64,000 bases of DNA from Saururus chinensis. Its lineage: Eukaryota > Streptophyta > Magnoliopsida > Piperales > Saururaceae. Shown here piece after piece: positions 22,750 to 33,188 of the stretch (positions within the stretch are counted from its first letter, which is position 1; every line of letters starts with the position of its first letter). The DNA is taken from contig CP141147.1 of assembly GCA_035235625.1 (NCBI GenBank), positions 2,965,001-3,029,000 of the forward strand. Direction: 5' to 3'. Under the pieces are notes generated by a model. The model had not been told where the DNA came from and did not search any database. It was given only the letters and a program-made list of their open reading frames with translations. The translations under genes were made by a program, and so were the position numbers.

Positions 22750-22893
22750 TAGAGGTGGCAAATGGATGGCTGGGCTGGCTTGGCCAATAATAATAATTTT
22801 TTTAAAATAAATATTGTGTGCATAAGGCCGATTGATTGGCCCACATGCATGCCCCAATAAGTCAAGCTCAAGCCAGACCCTTTGCCATCTCTA
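22750..22893. mobile_element. hAT-like MITE, internally deleted copy in A3
   Basis: Same ends as the copies at 6683 and 15377 (TAGAGGTGGCAAA, TTTGCCATCTCTA) but only 144 bp, about 80 bp shorter, with the loss in the GC-rich core. The flanking 8-mers have drifted. Confidence 0.7.
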
Positions 22894-23239
22894 TGTCTGC
22901 ATCAGCCAGATCCCATGTCCTACCTATTCATTAGGATGATACTATGCCATGTCCTTAGGCAGGTACGCACCCATTCCCGGCCCGTGTCTCCTAATCCTAT
23001 GTAAAGAGACATAAATAGGAACAAACGGTGTCAGTATGGATGAAGAACACCATGACAATCCAATGCCTATCGGCAAGCAACATAATGGCTGGTCAATCAT
23101 AATTGATGAAGTTATAGATGTTTCCATCCTTCCAATATCATTTGCCAAAAAATCCTACATGACAACAAACCGTGCATGATATATCAGGTACAATTAATCA
23201 AGCATTATAATTAAAGAGTCCAACAAAACGCGTTATTGA

Positions 23240-24215
23240 AAGTATTCAAAACATGAGCACCAGAAACATAGATTGTAGAAGACACACATTGATTGAAATA
23301 TGGCACCAAAAACTATAAAGACGTAAAGATAAAAACATCAAAAATTTGTTACTGAAAACTTATCATGCATATTGAAGTTACAATGCACCAAGAACATTGT
23401 GCAAAAGACAATATGCACCAAAATATGCCACTGAAAACAATAGGGGCATGAAGATAAAGACAACTAAAATTTGGTACAGAAAATATATCATGCGGGAGTT
23501 ATAGTGCATAAAAAACATGGTATGAAGAAGACAACATGCATTTAAATTTGGCTCTAAAAAACAATAGTCATGAAGATAAAATCACCCGAAATTTATTACC
23601 AAAAACATGGCATGCAAAGGTTATAATGCATAAAAAAAATTACATGCAAAAGACAACATGCACCGAAATATGACACTAAAAACAATAGAACTATGAAGAT
23701 AAAAACACATTAAATTTGTTACCAAAAATTTATAATGCAAAACATAACATGCATCGAAAACATTCCATGTAGAAGACAACATGCACTAAAATTTGGCACT
23801 GAAAATAATAGAAAGAGCCATGAAGATAAAGACAACCAAAATTTGTACCAAAACATATCAGAAGTTATAATGCATTGAAAACATTATATGCAGAAGATAA
23901 CATGTGCCGAAATATGGTACCAAAAACAATAGTTGTGAAGATAAACACACTCTAAATTTGTTACCAAAAACATTTCATGGAAATGTTATAATGCATTGAA
24001 AACTTTGCGTGCAAAAGACAACATACACCAAAATTTGGCACTAAAAACAATAGTATTGTGAAGATAAAAATATGTTAAATTTGTTACCAAAAATTTATAA
24101 TGCAAAATATAACATGCATAAAAAACATTGCATGCATGAGACAACATGCACCAAAATTTGGCACCGAAAGCAATAGAGCCATGAAGATAACAACACTTAA
24201 AATTTGGCTTCTTAC
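23240..24215. repeat. tandem array, about 8 units of about 122 bp (A3)
   Basis: The marker GAAGATAAA recurs at about 23327, 23449, 23569, 23692, 23819, 23936, 24058 and 24181. Unit-specific variants (for example AGATAAAAACATC first and AGATAACAACACT last) come in the same order as in the A2 array. This implies duplication of the whole array. Confidence 0.9.
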
Positions 24216-24239
24216 TTTTTATCTTCACATGGGAAATGT

Positions 24240-25990
24240 TTTTAATACTTTACTTTGACAACCAGCCCAATAAAAAGAATGTATGTGAACTCGTGATATT
24301 TTAGATCAATAGTACATATATTAGCACTAATGACATTATTAATCTAAAATATTAAAAAAATTTATGCATTCCTTGCACTCCCCTCATTATTAGCATTATT
24401 AGAACCGAACGTTAAAAACACTTGGCAAGAGTGACAAAAGTTGTACCTTAAGGCGTATTCGGCCCATTGTCAGATACCAACATTTAAAACCCATTGCCCA
24501 GGCTTTTGTAGAAGTGACAAAAGTTGTACACTGAGGCGTGCTAAAAGCTTGCATGGACCATTATACATGCCCTAGTTCTAGTAGAGCATCTTTAGTATCG
24601 CATTAAAAAGCAAATAGAAGAGCATCCATATATTAAACGCACTTCATGCACAAAACTATATTTTTAGTAAAGTACGTGTGCTAATAGTATGTTTGTCATC
24701 GATTTCACACACCGAAAAAGCCTCACAAACTTAGCCACTAGTGAGCCTTCACCAGCTGATCAGTGATCACGCCTACCATATTTTGGGGATCTAACCTCTC
24801 ACTCTGAAGATCATATTGCAGCTTAGGCCAAATCTAAGATCATTTGAATCTCAAGAACTTGCAATTTACTAAATGACCTATATGAAATATACTTATGCTA
24901 AGACAAAGATCCCATTGGTGATGATGTCTTTTTTATCTACATCTTCTGTCTACATTACGAGAAAATATTAGGTACGGATAAGGTACCAACGTAGCAGTGC
25001 CTATCTTAGTGTAACAGAATATCTTCTCTTTGTTTTTTTACTTTTTTACTCTCTTCTGACTAAATCTTTCACTGCCACCATATTTGATTTTTTGAAGCCA
25101 TTTGTAATTAGTTAGGCCATATATCGCTTTGTTCTTTTCCTCTGTTCTCTAGAAGATTTTTTTCCCTGTCAGGAAAGAACCCTAGCATTCTTATATAAAT
25201 ATTATTGATGTAATAGAATACATTGAGATCATAATTCAAAATTTCATCTCACACGAGTGAAGTCCTCAACCTTGCCATGCCAAAAATGGTGCTCTGACGG
25301 AGACTTCAGAGGATCGTGATCACAAGCAAAGGACAATGCTCAGCTGTGTTCTAGACTTTGGATGCAAAGGACAAAACTCAGCTGTGTTAAGGGACAAAAT
25401 TGAGCTGTGCTTGCATGTGATCCATGGCAGAAATTTTCATCTTCCCACTTCAATCTTCTAAGTTGTTTTTCACTTTCCAGAAGTGGTGAATCAATGCGTA
25501 CATTATGTGTTTGTAACATTCACATGTGTTATCTTCACCATATATACATCTTGGCTCATGTAAAATGGAAGATATTCCAAGAAAGGCAAAAAAAATCGGT
25601 AAGACAAAAAAAATTGGATCCTGGTACATTTGCTGCATAAGCATTTAGACTTGGAATGGGCTGTTGGACCTTTAACAGTTTGCTGCATAGACTTGGAATG
25701 GGCTTCATGTTGGATTGAGATCCTCTGCATAAGCAGTTGAACACAATCATTTCTATTTTCTTCTTGTTTCTCTATGTAATAGTTCTCTCTCAGAATATTG
25801 ATTTTCCTGCTCTTCAACTTTCGGACCTTGAGAATCATGGCATTGTACAAATGAAGTTTGATCATGTACAATTGGTTATAAAAAAGAAATCACTCTAGTT
25901 GGGCATTTCATTTGCCAAACAAAAAAGTTCTCAAAGAGACTTCATTGAATCCATATATGGGGTCATTTTTTTTGCGAAAAGATAAGGCCT
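24240..25990. other. AT-rich intergenic sequence, no gene seen
   Basis: The first 1.2 kb is the degenerate tail of block A3. The remainder (25440-25990) has no recognisable coding or TE feature. Confidence 0.65.
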
Positions 25991-25996
25991 TTAAGG

Positions 25997-26606
25997 CCTT
26001 TTGGATTAGTAGAAATTGGGAGAAAAGGAAAGAAAAAGAGAAAATAAATCCGGGAGAATCTTAAAAAAATTTCAATGTTTAGTTAACATAATGATGCTAT
26101 AGAAAATTAAAACTTGAATCAACCAATAGTAGTAATAGTGGTAGAGTTTGCCATGATAGTGGAGGTGGTATTAGTGGTGATAACGGTGGTGACGACGATG
26201 ATGACAATAGTGGTGGTAATGGCGATGGTAGTAGTAGTGAGTGGCAGGGGTGGTGGTAGTAATGGTGGTGATAGGGGTAGTGGTGGTAACAGCGGTGGTA
26301 GCAGCAATGGTGGTAGTGGTAGTGGTGGTTGTGGCAATTGTGGAGGCACCAGTGGCGACGACAATGACGACGATGAAAGCGATGATGGCAGTGACAGTAG
26401 TGACGGCAACAAGGCATAAGTCTTTAATACACTATTTTTCTCCTAAAATCTATGGGTTGAGGGGTAGAAAGTTCAAAGCTAATTTTGCACCCATTTTTAC
26501 CCCGTTTTCACTTTAGTTTATCTTTCTCCATTCTACCAAATATTGAAAACTAGGGAATATTTAAAAGATTTCTTTCCTTTCCCACTTTCTACCAAGCCAA
26601 ATAGAC
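25997..26606. mobile_element. hAT-like MITE carrying a trinucleotide array
   Basis: The left end (TTGGATTAGTAGAAATTGGG) and the reversed right end (TTGGCTTGGTAGAAAGTGGG) are imperfect inverted repeats of about 40 bp. The flanks are CTTTAAGG on the left and CCTTAAGG on the right, an 8-bp duplication with one change, as hAT elements make. The core is the GGT/GTA-rich array. Confidence 0.6.
26125..26415. repeat. imperfect trinucleotide (GGT/GTA/GAT) array
   Basis: About 290 bp of RRT-type triplets give long open frames of Val/Met, Gly/Ser and, on the other strand, Pro/His/Leu runs. These are compositional and are not proteins. Confidence 0.9.
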
Positions 26607-26739
26607 CCTTAAGGTCCATTTTTCCTTCATTTTTTTTTAAAATGTGAATTTTAGCTAGATTTGGTATAATTTTTATGACATGTGATATAAGGTGAAAGGG
26701 TGTTTGTTGATCTAACTAAAGTTGAAACAATGATGCGGT

Positions 26740-26900
26740 GGGAGCACATTACAATAAATTTTGTTGTGGATTTACCACGCACTTAGAAGGGGCATGAGGC
26801 GATTTAGGTGATTGTGGACCAGTTAACTAAGTCCGCTCATTTCCTACCTCTTCAAAGAGAACATGAGCTAATGCAAATTTATTTAGATGAGTTCGAAATT
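26740..26900 (+). pseudogene. isolated gypsy integrase fragment
   Basis: The plus-strand reading gives VDLPRT-KGHEAI-VIVDQLTKSAHFLPLQREHELMQIYLDEF (dashes are stops), the first part of the integrase core domain. No LTR or other pol segment adjoins it. It is a stranded retrotransposon scrap. Confidence 0.75.
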
Positions 26901-27144
26901 AAATGAAAAGCCCCTTACTTGGAGCATTGTGAATTGTGTACAGGAAAAGTTGCCCTGCAAAATCCTCCATAAGAAGTTATGCAAAAAAATGATGTCCACT
27001 TTTTACACAATTTTATAAAGGAACTTCTTGGTAGAAATTATTTCCTTTCTGCCCAAAAGCCTTGCCTTTTGAACCTTTTTTAAATACCAAAATTGACATG
27101 CTTTCAAGAAGAAAATATGCAACGATACATCATTTTATAAAAGA

Positions 27145-27312
27145 GAGTAATGCTATTGTGACATTAACTTTTACACGTCAAAACTCTATTTCATCATTTC
27201 AATACTATTGATGAGTGGACCCAAAAAAATAAAGCCTACTCATCAATGGTGTTAAAATAATAAAGTAGAGTTGTGACGTGTGAAAGTTAACTTCCCTCGA
27301 GCATCCTTTCCG
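27145..27312. mobile_element. MITE-like inverted repeat
   Basis: The arms pair over about 65 bp: TTAACTTTTACACGTCAAAA near 27165 with its near-complement at about 27265-27295, and CTATTGATGAGTGG with CTACTCATCAATGG. The loop is about 15 bp. No coding capacity; the exact ends are uncertain. Confidence 0.6.
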
Positions 27313-27999
27313 GCCATTTAAGTGACCCATATTGTTGTACAAAGAAAAAGAATCTTGACATGGCTGATTCGATAAAAGCAATAGAACATGAGTAGACACC
27401 TGATTTCAAACTCCTTGAACAACTAGAAACTCCTATTTGATTTCATTTGAGGAGCGATGGTGTGGCTACAATGAATCCGCTCCTGTTTTAATAATTTGTC
27501 CTATATAGATTTCAGAAATCCAAAATACGAAGTCCCCTCAAATCAATGATTGAAGAATCAAGAAGCCAGGGTCTTGCAAAAAGGACCTAAATTATTTTAA
27601 AACTTTTTTTGGCCCTTACTGGTTATTTATTTTGCATTTCTCAGTGGAAACTCTCCATCCAAATCTATGTTTCACCCAAAAATACGTTTCTATTTTTTTC
27701 CTAACTCAGGTTGGTTAGGGCATCATTGGTCGACTACATAGATTTTATGTCATATTTGATTCTAATGAGAATCAAAATGATAATGCAAAATCCATGTAAA
27801 GAACTCAGTGACACATTTTTTACATTGGATGCCCTTCCTAATGCAACCCTCCAATCATATGCATTAGCCTCATGAGATGATGGTTGCGCATAAAGCATTG
27901 ATATGGTCATCTTCCGTCACAAAGTAGATGGGAACAACCGAAAACAAGTCAGCTTCAAAATGACCTTATGACACTCAGGTTGGTAAGGACAGGTGTATA

Positions 28000-28100
28000 C
28001 TTCTTCGGTCACAAATTATCCTATTTAGATTTTTAAGATGAACTAATTTTCATATATTTTAAAATATCAAATAGGGTGCTTATTTTAGGATGGAGGGAGT
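28000..28100. mobile_element. Stowaway-like MITE
   Basis: The right end GGATGGAGGGAG is the complement of the Stowaway terminal text CTCCCTCC; the left end is a drifted CTTCTTCGGTC. TA precedes the element. It is 101 bp and AT-rich inside, typical of Tc1/mariner-derived Stowaways. Confidence 0.6.
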
Positions 28101-28640
28101 TATAATCTTCTCACATGTGGCATTGTATAGGAAACGTTAGACCATAGGGGGGTGTTTGAGTCAGCTTGCCTTGGGAAGATTCAATTCCTTGACGAATCTA
28201 AGTTCAAGTTCATCCTAGTAGAAACTGGGTTGATTTCATTAATTTAAGTTTAACTTTTTTTGTACTTAATATTATATAATAAGTTCATATATAATATGTA
28301 TTATCTCTATCAATTTGAAATAATAAATTTGATGGTTTTTTACATAACAATTGAAGAATTTATAAAACAAAAAAGTCAAGTCGAGCTCAAGTTCCAACCC
28401 AATTTAGCTAGACACGGGTAAAAAAAAGGGAATAGTTTTTACGCTCCATTGTGATAATGAGCCCAACATAAGGAATGTATAGGAGCACTTAACTTCTTAG
28501 TGGTATAGTACGAACAATAAAATAGGAACCATTAGTAGCCCTAACAACTAGTTAGTTTCATATCTTTATGGTCAACTACAAGGAAGTACTTATGATCACC
28601 TTGTTTTAAATGTTAGGATCAGGTATACAATAAAGATTTT

Positions 28641-28950
28641 TAATGCAAAGGCTCTGACAAACCTCTGCTCTTACATTGGATTGGAATTCTCGTAGCCAAA
28701 TAAGAAACAAGGGAAAACCAAAATTTAAGCAAGGGGGAGCTGGAGCTCAAGCTGAGAGATGTGTTATAGAGAAATACTCTTTATTCAACAAAAACTACTT
28801 TATTACACAAGTTCATGGCTTTATATAGTAAAGCCTAAAGATCAAGTAAAGACAAATAAACTTTGAAGACAACGAGAAAGACTAAAATAACCCTACTAAG
28901 CCTTGTGCCTTCTTTTGTAAATATGAAACCCATCCACAATGTCTGCATCA
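28641..28950 (-). repeat. 3' LTR of the 28.6-32.7 kb element
   Basis: Minus-strand TGATGCAGAC...CTTTGCATTA; the last base pair departs from CA. A near-palindromic TATATAAAG box lies near 28815. Next to it, at 28951-28965 on the minus strand, is the polypurine tract AGTAGGGGAGGAT. Confidence 0.85.
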
Positions 28951-29090
28951 ATCCTCCCCTACTAAAAAGGATTCGTTGTCAAAGAGTTAGAAGTGAGGCA
29001 CTACTCAAGGAAAACTTGATTGAAGCGTCAAAACTCATCCTCATTGATCCATGATGCATCAAAGTCAAGCCGACCAACCTAAAAAACAAG

Positions 29091-30140
29091 CTAGCGCCAA
29101 CAACTACCACCATGAGAGGTCATAATTTCATGGTCAAGGACAATGTCATTCTGGTCCATAAGTGGGGGTGCAAGAAGGGGCAAATGAGGGACAGGAGGCT
29201 GAATGTAATTGGTAGGAATAGCAAGGGATAAAGGTGGAAGGGTAAAAGTGTCATAGTAAGGGAACAAGTCTTCAACATTGAATATGGGGTTGATATGAAG
29301 ATCAATGGGCAAGTCAAGCAAATTTGTATTAAGACCAAGTTTTTTGAAGAATCAGGTAAGGGCACATGGCACAAGCATGAAGTTTTTTTGGAGGATGTTG
29401 TGGAAAACACTCAGGACACACATACCATTACATAATCACCTTCATTGAATTCTTGTTTTCGACGATGCATATCAGCATCAAGTTTATATTATTAATGGCA
29501 AGTTTACAACTAATATTAATATGCAATTTGCAAATATCATGGGAAAAAGAGTCAACAGTAGCAGAGGAATGACTATCAATAGGTAAAAGAATCAAGTCAA
29601 TGGACGGACATGGGGGCAAGCAATAAACAATTTCAAAAGGGCTTTTCCTAATAGACCAATTGATAGAATTATTGTATGCAAACTTTGCAGTAGGTAGCCC
29701 TGAATCCCAAAGACTAGGACACTCCCCCGTAAGAAACTTAAGTAAAATTTCTAAACTTACGATTGACTACCTCTATTTGTCCATTTGTCTGAGAATGAAA
29801 AATTAATGAGAACTTCAATTGAGTCCCAAAAAGTTTCCAAAGGGTCTTCAAAAAATAACTAACAAACTTGATGAGAGTTTAATATCCTTCTACCCTTAGA
29901 CAATAATTATTGTATACAAACTTTGCAGTAGATAGTCCTGAATCCCAAAGACTAGGATACTCCCCCATAAGAAACTGAAGTAAAATTTCCAAACTTACGA
30001 TTGACTACCTCTATTTGTCCATTTGTCTGAGAATGAAAAATTAATGAGAACTTCAATTGAGTCCCAAAAAGTTTCCAAAGGGTCTTCAAAAAATAACTAG
30101 CAAACTTGATAAGAGTTTAATATCCTTCTACCCTTAGACA
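29091..30140 (-). pseudogene. gypsy integrase C-terminal half and pol tail
   Basis: Going down the minus strand: integrase core end text FGTQLKFS and SQTNGQIEVVNR (the conserved QT-G--E-VNR motif), then DADMHRRKQEFNEGDYVM of the C-terminal domain, then HINPIFNVEDLFPY near the pol end (29321-29280). Stops and frame shifts occur throughout. The QTNGQ segment is present twice because of a tandem duplication. Confidence 0.8.
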
Positions 30141-30144
30141 ATTA
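29667..30144. repeat. tandem duplication inside integrase, period 240 bp
   Basis: The segment starting ATTATTGTATGCAAACTTTG at about 29668 recurs at about 29908 with few changes and runs to the shared text ACCCTTAGACAAT. The two copies are much more alike than the two LTRs, so this duplication is younger than the element. Confidence 0.88.
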
Positions 30145-31522
30145 GCAAGTGCTCTAGCCCAAATACCCTATAAAGGTAAAAGACTACAAGTGCGGCCTCA
30201 ATTGCAGAAAACTAACAAAGCAAAAATAAACTACAACTAACGCAAATTATTCTATCAAATATGTAACCACAATCAACACAACGATTTTTATGTAGAAACC
30301 CAAATTAGAAAAAAATCATGGTCAATTAATCTAATCGGCTAAATCAATACACTATAAAATAAAAACTCATAAGACTCAACTACTAACCTTTTAACTTACT
30401 AAAATTTCATTCTCTAGTAATTTGTTGTCCACCAAGACACCTCATTTATGTTTTTCCCTTAAAATTTGATCTTTGTCTTCTTCAATAGTGCAACTTCAAT
30501 AGTACAACCACCAATCAAACTCTCTTTGACTGGATCTCCAAAGCTTCTTTAAGGTTGCTTTATGAAAAGTTTCTTCAACGACTATTTTGTTGTGTGTTGT
30601 AAACCCTCAACAACTATTAATGATTTAAACAATTATAGGATCCCTTTTTGGCTAATAGAATTCTTTATCAAAGCATATAGCCAATGTAAAACACTTATCA
30701 CTCAAAACTCAATATAGTAGACACACCGATCTTTCTCTATATTAACAATGATTTCCCTCATATGTTTCTACATCCAAAATACCACTTAAATAGACAAATA
30801 TCAATTAAGGTGTTAAACATATAATATAAATATATTTTCATTCAGAATAGCCTATTTCAACATACTATGTAATAAAGCAATTGATCATTCCATATTTTGT
30901 TTGAACCCAGATGTATAATCAATCAATCCATTCTTCAAATGGTATATTGATTAAGTTACAGGAGTCTATTTGATCAACTGACGATCAATCCATTGAACTT
31001 GCGATTGTTGATTCATATTACTACTGTTTCTAATCAACAGGCGATCAATCTTTCTACTAGACAATCAATTTTTCAAGTTAATGTGAACTTATCTTATGTA
31101 TGAGTAATTGGTCATTTCAAAGTATGATCAATCTTTCATTCTACTGGAATCTTATGACACCAACACTGATCGATCTAGCCACTTAACCACCTATCAATTT
31201 TCTGTTCCAAAGCACATTGTGAAAACATTCAGTGTCGATCGATTACTGATGAATAAAAATATATTTTTGTCCAAAAGCCTACAAAACTCTTTTTTCGCAC
31301 TCTAATATGTTAATATCATTATCCCAAGCGTGTGAATGTGATATGTGTGTGTGTGTTTTTACTTGACAAAACACTTTTAAATCTTCTATTTTACTTCATC
31401 TTCACCATGTGATATTGAGTAGCAACCAATCTATTTTATCTCTCAAATTACATATCAATTTGACGTTGTTTTGCTCACCAAAATAAGTCAATATAATACA
31501 TACGACTACATATATTTTAACA
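30138..31522 (-). mobile_element. insertion in integrase, possible solo LTR
   Basis: Integrase text stops at VSNQDVK (about 31530) and resumes near 30130, so about 1.4 kb is foreign. On the minus strand the insert begins TGTTAAAATATATG, a plausible LTR start, with TTAAG before it and CTAAG after its far end. No coding motif is seen. The right (30138) boundary lacks a clear CA end, so type and limits are tentative. Confidence 0.45.
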
Positions 31523-31599
31523 CTTAACATCTTGATTAGACACAATAGAAGTGGGTAGAGCATGGAGGCACACAACCTCTCAAAAGACTAGCTTGGCCA

Positions 31600-32270
31600 C
31601 ATAGGATGTATCAACAATTTTAATTCAAGGAATGAAGTGTGCCATTTTAGATAACCTATCTACCATTTCTAAAATAAAATCATGACCACATGGTGTCTTG
31701 GGGTACCCAATGATAAATCCATGCTAATGTCGAGCCAAGGAGTATGTGGTACAAGGAAAGGGGCTTTTCTATTTTTGAGCTTCAGCCAATTGGCAAGTAC
31801 TTGGGACACAAACTGAGCAACATCGGCCTTCAAGGATGGCCAATAAAATTCATCCTCCACTAAGGCAATGGGGGTTATCTTTGCCAAAATGATCCACTAT
31901 GCCACCAACATGTAATTCCCAAACTAAGAAGTCTCTAAGGGAAGAACAAAGAATGCTAATGAGGAACCACGAAATAGGCAAACATCACAAATAATGAAAT
32001 CCAAATGTTTGTGATAGTTACCCTCTCAAGTTTCCTTATGAATAAGGCCAAAGTCAAGACATTGAGAAATTTCCTTTCATTTTGTCAAAGCCAATGACTT
32101 GAGTATTCATAGGCTGTAAGACAACAATCACACAGCTAAATGCATCAGCCAATTTGTTTTCGACACCTACAGGATGGTGAAAACAAAGATGTACTCTTGA
32201 AGAAAGGCAACCCATCATGCATGCTTATCACTCAAATTGAGTTGGGATTGGAGGTCATGTAGTCTTATGG
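31600..32270 (-). pseudogene. gypsy RNase H end and integrase N-terminal half
   Basis: The minus strand has RLHDLQSQLNLSDKHA and FLQEYIFVF text (RNase H end) at about 32260-32180, then KLADAF. It is followed at 31887 by an integrase stretch with EDEFYWPSLKADVAQFV, KLKNRKAPFLVPHTPW and [11 protein letters not shown], then [13 protein letters not shown] at about 31670-31630. Stops and shifts separate the pieces, and the upstream RT is deleted. Confidence 0.8.
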
Positions 32271-32372
32271 TCTTAATACAAGACAAACTACTGTGACGAC
32301 AGGTAGTACCTCCAATGACATAGGGCTCATACAAACAACCTACAACTTTTCACAAGTGGAGTATCGTTGTTA

Positions 32373-32385
32373 GGCTCTGATACCA
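32373..32385 (-). other. primer-binding site of the 28.6-32.7 kb element
   Basis: Minus strand TGGTATCAGAGCC directly follows the LTR end, a perfect match to the usual tRNA-Met site of plant LTR elements. Confidence 0.9.
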
Positions 32386-32387
32386 AA

Positions 32388-32716
32388 TGATGCAAAGGCT
32401 CTCACAAACATTTGCTCTTACGTGAGATTGGAATTCCTGTAGCCAAACAAGTAAACACAAGGGAAAACCAAAGTTCAAGCAAGGGCTCAAAATGAGAGAT
32501 AAGTTATGGAGAAATGCTCTGGATTCAACCAAAACTGCTTCATTGCACATGTTCATGGCTTTATATAGTAAAGCCTAAAGATAAAGAAAATACTGAAATA
32601 ACCTTGAAGGCAAGAAGAAAGACTCAAATAACCCTACTAAAAATAAAGGAACTAAATACTAATAAACCTTGTGCCTTTGTCCGTAAACATGAAACCCATC
32701 GACACTGTCTGCATCA
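32388..32716 (-). repeat. 5' LTR of the 28.6-32.7 kb element
   Basis: Minus strand TGATGCAGACAGTG...CTTTGCATCA, 329 bp, with intact TG...CA ends. It aligns along its length with 28641-28950 and has a TATATAAAG box near 32561. It is 19 bp longer than the 3' LTR, through an extra AATAAAGGAACT-type segment. Confidence 0.88.
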
Positions 32717-33188
32717 ATTTTACATCAATATCCAATTATAATGTCCAACAACACTTGAAATAATTGTGGTAAGTCTTAATGGAAAGAGCATGGATACTTA
32801 TGTTAACCAATTTCTTGTTTGACCTAGCCAAAGAGAGGCTTCTACGTAGTTATTTATAATTCTTCCTCAAGTGGAGGATAGAAACTGGGAATTACACCAA
32901 GTACACTTTCAAATATTGCTCTTATTATAAATAGCAGTGAAGCTTGAAAAGACCAGAACATATTACAATCTTGAGAATGATGTTAATAAATAACTGCATC
33001 TGACCACAACTTGATACCAAGAGATGAAATTAGCAGAATAGTACATAAGAAGGAATATATATGTAAACTATCTGATATTAAGTCAATTACCAAGTGCCAA
33101 AAAAGTCAATTACCAGTTCTTTTATCCATCCGCCAGACATGTTCTATAAAATAGATAAGGTACACATAAAAAAGGGGGAAAAGAAGAA

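Larger units (their letters stand above)
22288..25440 (+). repeat. segmental repeat block, copy A3
   Basis: The match to A2 begins at 22288 (equivalent to about 14926) and runs through the hAT-like MITE, the 122-bp array and the AT-rich spacer. It ends with the HCT upstream text: AGTGAAGTCCTCAACCTTGC at about 25257 and TGCATGTGATCCATGGCAGA at about 25413. It lacks the solo LTR region. No second HCT follows within the next kilobases. Confidence 0.88.
28641..32716 (-). mobile_element. gypsy LTR retrotransposon, internally deleted, both LTRs present
   Basis: Two direct LTRs (28641-28950 and 32388-32716) bracket a 3.4-kb inside. A perfect 5-bp target-site duplication, ATTTT, lies at 28636-28640 and 32717-32721. 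The primer-binding site (32373-32385) and a purine tract (28951-28965) set the direction to minus. Gag, protease and RT are missing; only the RNase H end, integrase and the pol C-terminus remain, all with stops. A further insertion (about 30138-31522) interrupts integrase. The LTRs differ at many sites, so the element is old. Confidence 0.9.

Noticed and set aside
23986-24228. 80-codon frame with repeated FWCMLS text
   Set aside because: Translation of the 122-bp tandem array.
26097-26419. About 100-codon frames on both strands (His/Tyr-rich, Gly/Ser-rich, Pro/Leu-rich)
   Set aside because: All read the same trinucleotide array.
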